Shown here piece by piece: positions 1-7,053 of a DNA stretch of 7,627 nt. The stretch comes from Paracraurococcus sp049315625 (GTDB lineage Bacteria; Pseudomonadota; Alphaproteobacteria; Acetobacterales; Acetobacteraceae). The stretch covers positions 1 through 7,627 of the forward strand of contig JBMOJU010000263.1 in the NCBI GenBank assembly GCA_049315625.1, given 5' to 3'. The translations under genes were made by a program, and so were the position numbers. Each line of letters opens with the position of its first letter. The first letter of the stretch is position 1. The notes beneath the pieces were generated by a model. It did no database searches and was not told where the DNA came from. It was given only the letters and a program-made list of their open reading frames with translations.

Positions 1-464
<464 letters not shown>

Positions 465-492
465 GGTCCGTGCTCCCGGACGGCGGCCGGCG

Positions 493-1065
493 ATGAGTCT
501 GATGGGCGAGACCGTCATCCCGGTCGCGGTCGACGTGACGTTCCTGAGGATGGACCACGCGCCCGAGCAGCGCGGCGCGGCGCTGCCGGCGGCTGCCGGC
601 GTGGTGCATGCGCGGCGCTGCAGCGTCGGCTTCTACCGCTACCTCTACCACACGGTCGGGCATGATTATGTCTGGTGGCTGCGGCGGACCCTGCCGGATG
701 CCGAATTGGCGGCAATCCTCAAGGACCCCGGCGTCTCCATCCATGTGCTCTACCAGGATGGCGAGCCGGCCGGCTTCTACGAGCTCGACCGACGCAACCG
801 GCCCTACACCAATCTCGGCTATTTCGGCCTGATGCCGCATGCGGTCGGGCATGGGCTGGGCCGCGCCTTCCTGCGCCACGCCGTGGACACCGCCTGGGCG
901 GAACAGCCCCGCGGCCTGACCGTGAACACCTGCACCGCGGACCATCCCCGCGCCCTGCCGAATTACCTGCTCTCCGGCTTCGGCAGGCTGCGCACGGTGC
1001 GGGAGGTCTGGCAGGTCCCGGCGCGGCTCGGCCTGCCGATCCCGGATCGACTGCGCGCCCGTTGA
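493..1065 (+). CDS. GNAT family N-acetyltransferase
   Basis: A 190-residue protein of the GCN5-related N-acetyltransferase fold, which transfers acetyl from acetyl-CoA to an amine; the substrate is unknown. The N-terminal half contains VGFYRYLYHTVGHDYVWW (about residues 45-62), which I recognise from a lineage of alphaproteobacterial GNAT proteins. Then come a central strand pair with GEPAGFYELDRR (90-101) and motif A, GYFGLMPHAVGHGLGRAFL (109-127), whose glycine-rich loop binds the CoA pyrophosphate. The usual Arg/Gln opening of that loop is Val here. Motif B is LTVNTCTADHPRALPNYLLSGF (142-163, with Asn157, Tyr158 and Gly162-Phe163 typical). No strong Shine-Dalgarno is visible; an in-frame ATG at 502 is an alternative start. 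It is co-directional with rpoD and probably cytoplasmic. The family is confident; the substrate cannot be inferred. Confidence 0.88.
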   Translation: MSLMGETVIPVAVDVTFLRMDHAPEQRGAALPAAAGVVHARRCSVGFYRYLYHTVGHDYVWWLRRTLPDAELAAILKDPGVSIHVLYQDGEPAGFYELDRRNRPYTNLGYFGLMPHAVGHGLGRAFLRHAVDTAWAEQPRGLTVNTCTADHPRALPNYLLSGFGRLRTVREVWQVPARLGLPIPDRLRAR

Positions 1066-1118
1066 TCCGCATGGTTTCCAGGGTCCGGCCGGCGCTGTAG
1101 CCTCTGCCACGCGTGGTT

Positions 1119-1124
1119 GAGGGA
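1119..1124 (+). promoter_or_regulatory. Shine-Dalgarno deciding the lipoprotein start
   Basis: GAGGGA lies 9 nt before GTG 1134. The upstream in-frame GTG at 1113 would overlap it and has no comparable site, so 1134 is preferred as the start. Confidence 0.5.
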
Positions 1125-1133
1125 TTGGGTATC

Positions 1134-1895
1134 GTGGCGGGTAGGCTTTTCTGGTGCCTCGTTCCGGCCTTGTTGCTCGGCGCCTGCTCGCCGCCCGACT
1201 ATACACCGGTGCGCGACTGGGCCGGCGGCGCCGCGGATGCCGCCGCCTGGACCCGCGCCGCTGCCGGCCCCGGCCAGCCCGGGGCGCCCGAGTCCGAACG
1301 GCGGAGGGCGATCGCCGCGCAGCAGGCGGCGCTGGAGGCCTGGTTCACTGCCCTCTCGACGATCGCCGCCGATGGGCTGGTACGCCGGATGGAGGATCCG
1401 CTGGTCGCCGAGGCCGCGGCGGCCGCGGCCTTCGATCCGGAGGCCGGCGAGGCGGTGGGTGCCCTCGGCGCCCTGCTGGTCACCGCCAGCAAGGCCAATT
1501 GGCGGGCGCCGCAGACCGCGACCGCGATCCGCGCGGCCGACCCCGTGGTTGCCACCCTGCTGCGCCGCCTGTCGGAGGCGGTGGCCGGCCTGGCCGCCGG
1601 GGATGCCGCCCGTCGGGAGGCGATCGAAGCGCTCTACGCCCCGCTGGAGGCCGGCACGCGCGACCCTGCGGCGCGCCAGGCGATCCGCGAGTGGCGGGCG
1701 CAGCGCGAGGCAGAGGTTGCTGCCGGCGCGGCGGCGCGGGACGCCTATCGCGCCGTGCTCGCCCGCATCGCCGAGGGCCAGGCGGTGCTGCTGGAGCGGT
1801 CCGGCCACCTGAGGCAGGAGGAGACGGCGCGGCAGGTGCGGGCGGCGGAAACCGCCCTGCGCCGGGCCGCGGCGCTGCTGCCGCCGGCCGGCTGA
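1134..1895 (+). CDS. Putative lipoprotein of unknown function
   Basis: From GTG 1134 the product is 253 residues and begins MAGRLFWCLVPALLLGAC, a short signal peptide with one basic residue, a hydrophobic stretch and a lipobox (L-G-A-C, lipidated Cys18). An in-frame GTG at 1113 would add seven residues. After the Cys come PPDYTPVRDW and then about 220 residues that are very rich in Ala, Arg and Glu, with long predicted-helical stretches and no cysteine-pair or catalytic motif that I recognise. This suggests a helical, periplasm-facing, membrane-anchored protein. The gene starts 68 bp after the GNAT gene on the same strand. Reading frame and lipobox are convincing; I do not recognise a family. 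No clear terminator follows; the next 186 bp up to the csp leader hold no gene I can support. Confidence 0.75.
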   Translation: MAGRLFWCLVPALLLGACSPPDYTPVRDWAGGAADAAAWTRAAAGPGQPGAPESERRRAIAAQQAALEAWFTALSTIAADGLVRRMEDPLVAEAAAAAAFDPEAGEAVGALGALLVTASKANWRAPQTATAIRAADPVVATLLRRLSEAVAGLAAGDAARREAIEALYAPLEAGTRDPAARQAIREWRAQREAEVAAGAAARDAYRAVLARIAEGQAVLLERSGHLRQEETARQVRAAETALRRAAALLPPAG

Positions 1896-2081
1896 GCCGC
1901 GGCCACGCCGCTGGGGCACGGTCTTTTGGCATCGCATCCACGCGATCCCGACCGATTACCATTGTATCCGGACGGCTCTGGGCGCATGTTGGGAGCGTCA
2001 ACCCGTCTGGTTCGGCCCGTTTCGTCAGCTCCTGCTTGAGCGCCGAGCCTGGTTTCCGTCCCGCATTGGCAGATTGGCCTG

Positions 2082-2129
2082 CCCCGCGAAAGGCGTGGGG
2101 CGGAACGCATGCTTGATGGAATAGCGACA
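2082..2129 (+). promoter_or_regulatory. Hairpin leader of csp1 (5' UTR element, copy 1)
   Basis: CCCCGCGAAAGGCGTGGGG at 2082-2100 folds into a 7-bp stem (2082-2088 with 2094-2100, one G-T wobble) closing a 5-nt AAAGG loop. Flanking bases 2079-2081 and 2101-2103 can extend it. It is followed by exactly 29 nt before ATG 2130, including ATGGA (2116-2120, weak Shine-Dalgarno GGA) and CGACA directly before the start. The same layout recurs before csp2 at 2876-2923. The RNA-level role is inferred, by analogy with the regulated leaders of csp mRNAs in other bacteria. Confidence 0.6.
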
Positions 2130-2336
2130 ATGGCCAACGGCACCGTGAAGTGGTTCAACGCCACCAAGGGCTACGGCTTCATCCAGCCTCAGGACGGGAC
2201 CGCCGACGTCTTCGTCCACATCTCCGACGTCCAGAAGGCCGGCCTGCAGGGGCTGAACGAGAATCAGCGCGTCAGCTACGACGTGCAGAAGGGCCAGCAG
2301 AATAAGATGTCGGCCTGCAACATCAAGGTCGACTGA
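2130..2336 (+). CDS. Cold-shock protein, CspA family (copy 1)
   Basis: A 68-residue single cold-shock domain, the usual length for the family. These small OB-fold proteins bind single-stranded RNA or DNA and act as RNA chaperones in the cytoplasm. The N-terminus MANGTVKWFNATKGYGFI contains the RNP1-type motif KGYGFI, and DVFVHIS carries the RNP2 motif VFVHI; the aromatic residues that stack on bases (Trp8, Phe9, Phe17, Phe28, His30) are all present. The start at 2130 is chosen over the in-frame ATG at 2109 because homologues begin with M-x-x-GTVKWF and because csp2 has the same CGACA-ATG context. It is paralogous to csp2 (about 70% identical over the first 50 residues; divergent C-termini). 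Whether it is truly cold-induced cannot be read from the sequence. Confidence 0.95.
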   Translation: MANGTVKWFNATKGYGFIQPQDGTADVFVHISDVQKAGLQGLNENQRVSYDVQKGQQNKMSACNIKVD

Positions 2337-2338
2337 CG

Positions 2339-2421
2339 GTCGCCGGCTCTGCCTGGGGGCCGGCTGCGGCCCCGGGCGACTCCCGCCTGCCCATCCGCAG
2401 CCGCAAGGCAGGAGGACACTG
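2339..2421 (+). promoter_or_regulatory. Structured spacer with competing stems before the 70-aa gene
   Basis: The spacer between csp1 and the next gene holds a perfect 9-bp inverted repeat, CGGCTGCGG (2361-2369) with CCGCAGCCG (2395-2403). A second pairing, CCTGCC (2386-2391) with GGCAGG (2407-2412), covers part of the Shine-Dalgarno. An outer pairing GTCGCC (2339-2344) with GGCGAC (2375-2380) is also possible. The first two overlap in pseudoknot order with only 3-nt connectors, so they are probably mutually exclusive. The inverted repeats are seen directly; a regulatory function is inference, and in such GC-rich DNA chance pairing is common. Confidence 0.3.
2410..2415 (+). promoter_or_regulatory. 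Strong Shine-Dalgarno of the 70-aa gene
   Basis: AGGAGG lies 6 nt before ATG 2422, a near-ideal site and the strongest in the cold-shock cluster. It indicates that the gene is translated on its own. Confidence 0.75.
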
Positions 2422-2634
2422 ATGTCACCCCACCGTTTCAATGTCGGGCAGAAGGTGGAATTCGTTCCGCATCGCTTCGACGGGAATGTGCCGCGCGGCG
2501 TCTACACCGTGGTCCGGCAGTTGCCCGGCCCGGACAATGACCGCGAGTACAGGGTGAAGCACCAGCAGGATGGGCATGAGCGTGTGGTGCTGGAAAGCCA
2601 GCTCCGCAGTGGCGCCACCGGCGTTTTTTCCTGA
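2422..2634 (+). CDS. Small conserved hypothetical protein (70 aa)
   Basis: The product starts MSPHRFNVGQKVEFVPHRF and continues with DGNVPRGVYTVVRQLP and REYRVKHQQDGHERVVLESQL. The pattern of short beta strands (VGQKVEFV, GVYTVVRQL, EYRVKH, ERVVLESQL) suggests a small SH3-like or beta-barrel fold. I recognise this type of short protein (RF.VGQ.VEFVP.R.DGNVPRG.Y.IVRQLP...YRVK...DGHERVV.ESQL) from alphaproteobacterial genomes, where it has no assigned function. There is no signal peptide or membrane segment. It lies 85 bp after csp1 and 13 bp before the 57-aa gene, probably in one transcript with at least the latter. A T6 run occurs in its last codons (2624-2629), without a preceding hairpin I can defend. 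Confidence 0.8.
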   Translation: MSPHRFNVGQKVEFVPHRFDGNVPRGVYTVVRQLPGPDNDREYRVKHQQDGHERVVLESQLRSGATGVFS

Positions 2635-2647
2635 CAGGGCGGCCAGC

Positions 2648-2821
2648 GTGGCGAGACGACCGAATTACGGCCAGCAGCGGGCCGAGATCAATCGCGGCAA
2701 GCTGACCAAGCAGGCCGAGAAGCAGCGCGAGCGCGAAGAGGCCGTGGCCCGGCGCAAGCAGGAACGCGAGGGCGGCTCGCCCCCCGAGCCCGTCCCCGAC
2801 GAGACCAAGACCGAGGTCTGA
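2648..2821 (+). CDS. Small highly charged conserved hypothetical protein (57 aa)
   Basis: From GTG 2648 the product begins MARRPNYGQQRAEINRGKLTK, continues as a Lys/Arg/Glu/Gln-rich helix (KQAEKQREREEAVARRKQE) and ends in a Pro/acidic tail. Short proteins starting M-A-(R/K)-R-P-N-Y followed by a charged helix are common in alphaproteobacteria and carry no known function; the helix could bind nucleic acid or ribosomes, which is inference. The GTG start is chosen because AGGG (2636-2639) sits 8 nt upstream, because it gives the conserved MARRPNY start, and because the longer frame from ATG 2570 would overlap the preceding gene by 65 bp. It is co-directional and tightly spaced with the 70-aa gene. 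Confidence 0.75.
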   Translation: MARRPNYGQQRAEINRGKLTKQAEKQREREEAVARRKQEREGGSPPEPVPDETKTEV

Positions 2822-2875
2822 GCACCGCGCCGCCCCAAGCGACGCAGCCAGGCAGACCAGCAACGATACGGACCC

Positions 2876-2923
2876 TCCCACGAAGGGCGTGGGATGGGCC
2901 GCAGACAGAATGGACGTACGACA
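2876..2923 (+). promoter_or_regulatory. Hairpin leader of csp2 (5' UTR element, copy 2)
   Basis: TCCCACGAAGGGCGTGGGA at 2876-2894 forms a perfect 7-bp stem (2876-2882 with 2888-2894) and a 5-nt AAGGG loop, again followed by exactly 29 nt before the ATG (2924). Relative to copy 1, the closing C-G pair is now T-A and the G-T wobble is now A-T, so pairing is preserved. The 29-nt linkers match at 17 positions without gaps, including ATGGA (2910-2914) and CGACA (2919-2923). The preserved pairing between paralogous leaders supports a selected RNA structure. Confidence 0.65.
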
Positions 2924-3133
2924 ATGGCTACCGGTACCGTGAAATGGTTCAATTCGACCAAGGGCTTCGGCTTCATCCAGCCGGATGACAATGGCGCCGA
3001 CGTGTTCGTGCACATCAGCGCCGTCGAGAAGGCCGGCATCCGCCAGCTGAACGAGGGCCAGAAGGTCAGCTTCGACCTCGAGCACGACCCGCGGAAGGGC
3101 AAGTCCTCCGCCGGCAACCTGCGCCTGGCCTGA
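2924..3133 (+). CDS. Cold-shock protein, CspA family (copy 2)
   Basis: A 69-residue single cold-shock domain, a cytoplasmic RNA chaperone by family. MATGTVKWFNSTKGFGFIQP includes the RNP1-type motif KGFGFI, and ADVFVHIS carries the RNP2 motif VFVHI; Trp8, Phe9, Phe15, Phe17, Phe28 and His30 are in the expected places. The start at 2924 fits the M-A-x-GTVKWF family start and the CGACA-ATG context shared with copy 1; the upstream ATG at 2894 falls on the last base of the leader hairpin and is rejected. The C-terminal third (FDLEHDPRKGKSSAGNLRL) is the type common in alphaproteobacterial Csp proteins and more basic than in copy 1. A GC-rich hairpin follows 8 bp after the stop. Confidence 0.95.
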   Translation: MATGTVKWFNSTKGFGFIQPDDNGADVFVHISAVEKAGIRQLNEGQKVSFDLEHDPRKGKSSAGNLRLA

Positions 3134-3141
3134 GCCGCCGC

Positions 3142-3161
3142 GCGGGGGACCATTCCCCCGC
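3142..3161 (+). terminator. GC-rich hairpin just after csp2 (possible terminator or mRNA 3' stabiliser)
   Basis: GCGGGGGA (3142-3149) pairs perfectly with TCCCCCGC (3154-3161) around a 4-nt CCAT loop. It begins 8 bp after the csp2 stop. No T-run follows, so it is not a classical intrinsic terminator; it may pause polymerase or protect the mRNA end. Confidence 0.45.
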
Positions 3162-3194
3162 CCTGCGCCGCGCTGGCCCTGGGGGCCGGCCATG

Positions 3195-3230
3195 AAAAAA
3201 GGCCGGCGGGGCTACCCGCCGGCCTTCTCC
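3195..3230 (-). terminator. Intrinsic terminator of hppA, possibly bidirectional
   Basis: A 10-bp perfect stem, GGCCGGCGGG (3201-3210) with CCCGCCGGCC (3215-3224), closes a 4-nt loop and gains two A-T pairs at its base. On the minus strand it is followed by an uninterrupted T6, the textbook arrangement, 120 bp past the hppA stop. On the plus strand it is followed by TTCTCCGTTT, a poor T-tract, so it may also end csp2 transcripts, but less efficiently. Confidence 0.85.
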
Positions 3231-3308
3231 GTTTGTGGCGCCGCAGCGGATCGCCGGCAGGCGGCCTGCGTGGCGGCATCGACCGGCTGCGCGGACCGCA
3301 AGCCGCAT

Positions 3309-3340
3309 CGCCGGGCCGAACCCAGGGGGCCGGCCCGGCG
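3309..3340 (-). repeat. 9-bp inverted repeat just past the hppA stop
   Basis: CGCCGGGCC (3309-3317) and GGCCCGGCG (3332-3340) are exact reverse complements with a 14-nt loop, 8 bp beyond the end of hppA. There is no T-run on the minus strand. It may be a 3' UTR structure; the strong terminator is further on at 3195-3230. Confidence 0.35.
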
Positions 3341-3347
3341 GTTTGGT

Positions 3348-5465
<2,118 letters not shown>

Positions 5466-5569
5466 CAAAGTCGCAACCCCCCTTTGTTGTCCCCCGCCCG
5501 GGTCGCGCGGCGGGTCGCCCGGCGGAACGGGCGGCCCGGCGCACCGACCCATGGCGCAAGCAAGGGCAA

Positions 5570-5598
5570 GGCTAAGCTGGCCTTTGCCAAAGGCGCAA
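5570..5598 (-). promoter_or_regulatory. Perfect inverted repeat, possible operator and promoter for hppA
   Basis: GCCTTTGCCAAAGGC (5580-5594) is two exact 7-bp half-sites around one base, in the gene-free stretch between the divergent hppA and hydrolase genes. On the minus strand a weak -35-like TTGCGC (5598-5593) and TTAGCC (5575-5570) sit 17 nt apart with most of the repeat between them. The repeat is certain; the promoter assignment is weak, since both hexamers match the consensus poorly. Confidence 0.3.
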
Positions 5599-5685
5599 CG
5601 GCGGTGCGGCGACGGCCGGTTGGCGAAACGCCTCATGCCGGCATCTTGCTGCCGCCATGATCGCCGCGCAGCATGCCGGCTCCAC

Positions 5686-5691
5686 AGGGAG
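5686..5691 (+). promoter_or_regulatory. Shine-Dalgarno deciding the hydrolase start
   Basis: AGGGAG lies 10 nt before ATG 5702 and 13 nt before the adjacent ATG 5705. It lies downstream of the earlier in-frame ATG 5657, which is therefore unlikely to be used. Confidence 0.55.
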
Positions 5692-5701
5692 AAACCCGGG
5701 C

Positions 5702-6877
5702 ATGATGAAACGGCGAGGCCTCCTGGCCGCGGCGGGCCTGCTGGCCGCCTGCGTGGCGCAACCCGCCCTGGCGCAGGAGGTGCTGGAGAAGCGCGTCTTC
5801 GAGGCCGGCAGCTTTCAGACCCGCGGCGGCGCCATCATCCCGACCGCCCGGATCGGCTACCAGACCATGGGAACGCTGAACCCGGCCGGGGACAATGCCG
5901 TGCTGATCTGCCACTTCTTCAGCGGCAACAGCCATGCCTTCGGCCGGCTTTCCGCGGGCGGCCCGGCCGGCTACTGGGACGCGATCATCGGCCCGGGCAA
6001 GGCGATCGACACCGACAGGTACTTCGTCGTCTCGGCCGATACCCTGGTCAATGTGAACGTGCCGGACGCCAATACCGTCACCACCGGCCCGGCCAGCATC
6101 AACCCCGATACCGGCCGGCCCTGGGGCATGGCCTTTCCCGTCATCGCCATGCGCGACTTCGTCGAGGTGCAGAAGCGGCTGCTCGACAGCCTGGGCGTGA
6201 AGCGGCTGGCCCTGGTCGCCGGCCCGTCCAATGGCGGGCTGCAGACCATCGAATGGGCCGCCGCCTACCCCGACTTCGTCCAGCGCGCCATGCCGGTGAT
6301 CGCCGCCGAGATCGATGCCTGGATGCAGGGCTGGCTGGAGATCTGGGAGGCGCCGATCCGGCTCGACCCGAATTGGCGCGACGGCGACTATTACGGGCTG
6401 GGGCGGGAGCCGCCGCTGCGCGGCCTGGCCGAGGCCTGGAAGATCGTCACCCTGCATGCTCGCGACCGCGGCTGGGCGAGGCAGTTCGACCGTAAGCTGC
6501 CCGAGGGGCAGGACCCGGCGCGGCGGATCGGCGACCGCTTCGCCATCGAGAAATGGCTGGACGATGCCGCCGCCGCCCGGGCGCGGACCTCGGACGCCAA
6601 TTCCTTCCTGTACATGGTCCGCGCCAACCAGCTTTTCCTGAACGACTATCCGAGCCTGGTGGCGGCGATGGAGGGGGCCGCGAAGCGCTGGCTGGTCATC
6701 CCCTCGCCGACCGACCGCGTCTTCCTGCATGACGGCGCGCGGGAGTTCATCGAGATCCTGCGCCGATCCGGCAAGCAGGTGGTGACGGCGGAGGTGACCG
6801 GCCCGCTCGGCCATCTGAACGGCGTGGTGGGCATGGGCCAACTCGCCGACCGCATCCGTGGCTTCCTGGCCGAATAG
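5702..6877 (+). CDS. Exported alpha/beta hydrolase of the MetX (homoserine O-acetyltransferase) family
   Basis: A 391-residue protein with a leader, MMKRRGLLAAAGLLAACVAQ, then PALAQ. A signal-peptidase I cut after ALA (Ala24-Gln25) is likely, but LAAC (Cys17) also fits a lipobox, and K-R-R-G-L-L resembles a weak twin-arginine motif. The mature part follows the MetX pattern: RIGYQTMGTLN, TTGPASINPDTGRPWG, FP..A..DFVEVQKRLLDSLG, then the nucleophile elbow GPSNGGLQTIEW with Ser176. The acid is probably Asp338 (PSPTDRVF) and the base His371 (GPLGHLNG), completing a Ser-Asp-His triad. True MetX enzymes act in the cytoplasm on homoserine and acetyl-CoA and carry GGSMGG at the elbow. A leader and the altered elbow argue for a periplasmic hydrolase or acyltransferase with another substrate. 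No methionine-pathway gene (such as metW) adjoins it. The gene is divergent from hppA, 236 bp away. Fold and export are well supported; the reaction is unknown. Confidence 0.88.
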   Translation: MMKRRGLLAAAGLLAACVAQPALAQEVLEKRVFEAGSFQTRGGAIIPTARIGYQTMGTLNPAGDNAVLICHFFSGNSHAFGRLSAGGPAGYWDAIIGPGKAIDTDRYFVVSADTLVNVNVPDANTVTTGPASINPDTGRPWGMAFPVIAMRDFVEVQKRLLDSLGVKRLALVAGPSNGGLQTIEWAAAYPDFVQRAMPVIAAEIDAWMQGWLEIWEAPIRLDPNWRDGDYYGLGREPPLRGLAEAWKIVTLHARDRGWARQFDRKLPEGQDPARRIGDRFAIEKWLDDAAAARARTSDANSFLYMVRANQLFLNDYPSLVAAMEGAAKRWLVIPSPTDRVFLHDGAREFIEILRRSGKQVVTAEVTGPLGHLNGVVGMGQLADRIRGFLAE

Positions 6878-6881
6878 ACGT

Positions 6882-6918
6882 CGGTCCTGAAGCGGACCGC
6901 CCAAAGGCGGAACCGCCT
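6882..6918. repeat. Two adjacent hairpins after the hydrolase gene
   Basis: CGGTCC (6882-6887) pairs with GGACCG (6894-6899) across a 6-nt loop, 5 nt past the hydrolase stop. AGGCGGAACCGCCT (6905-6918) is a near-continuous palindrome. Neither is followed by a clear T-run, so termination is possible but not shown. Confidence 0.45.
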
Positions 6919-6933
6919 GCGGGCGTGACTCTG

Positions 6934-6943
6934 GTTTGCAAAC
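6934..6943. repeat. 10-bp perfect palindrome
   Basis: GTTTGCAAAC is identical on both strands and is AT-richer than its surroundings. It sits between hairpin elements in the convergent intergenic region. Its position downstream of both flanking genes argues against an ordinary operator. Confidence 0.4.
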
Positions 6944-6954
6944 GAAAGGCTAGA

Positions 6955-6998
6955 GCGCGATGGCTTGAGGCGGAATCGCCGAAAAGCCTGAATCGCGC
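6955..6998. repeat. Long imperfect hairpin (REP-like element)
   Basis: The arms are GCGCGAT (6955-6961) with ATCGCGC (6992-6998), then GGCTT (6962-6966) with AAGCC (6984-6988), then GGCG (6969-6972) with CGCC (6977-6980) around a GAAT loop; a 3-nt bulge and a small internal loop interrupt it. Its core GGCGGAATCGCC matches GGCGGAACCGCC at 6906-6917 in 11 of 12 bases. This is the form expected of a dispersed intergenic palindrome; whether it recurs in the genome cannot be seen here. Confidence 0.5.
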
Positions 6999-7013
6999 GA
7001 CGAAACCTCGGCC

Positions 7014-7053
7014 AGGGCGGGACGCGTGAGCGAAGCCGAACGCATCCCGCCCT
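7014..7053. repeat. Long hairpin at the end of the response regulator gene
   Basis: AGGGCGGGACGCGT (7014-7027) pairs with ACGCATCCCGCCCT (7040-7053), with 13 of 14 positions matched, around a 12-nt loop. The outer arm overlaps the stop codon of the minus-strand response regulator (7052-7054). There is no T-run on either strand, so it resembles a REP-type or mRNA-end structure more than an intrinsic terminator. Confidence 0.5.

Noticed and set aside
466..481. Small hairpin after rpoD as a terminator
   Set aside because: Only a 5-bp stem with no T-run; insufficient in DNA of this GC content.
963..1937. 324-codon minus-strand frame across the lipoprotein gene
   Set aside because: The product is Arg/Gly/Pro-rich with no motif and lies antisense to a gene with a lipobox and ribosome site.
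1926..1967. Promoter upstream of csp1 (TTGGCA at 1926 and AT-richer TTGTAT at 1962)
   Set aside because: The spacing between the two hexamers is far from 17 bp and no other pair in 1896-2081 fits, so no promoter is called.
2109..2129. Upstream in-frame ATG for csp1 adding seven residues
   Set aside because: The cold-shock family starts at M-x-x-GTVKWF, and the CGACA-ATG context before 2130 is shared with csp2, while the 2109 ATG is not conserved in the second leader.
5633..6904. 423-codon minus-strand frame opposite the MetX-like gene
   Set aside because: Antisense shadow; the opposite strand encodes a complete catalytic triad and leader.
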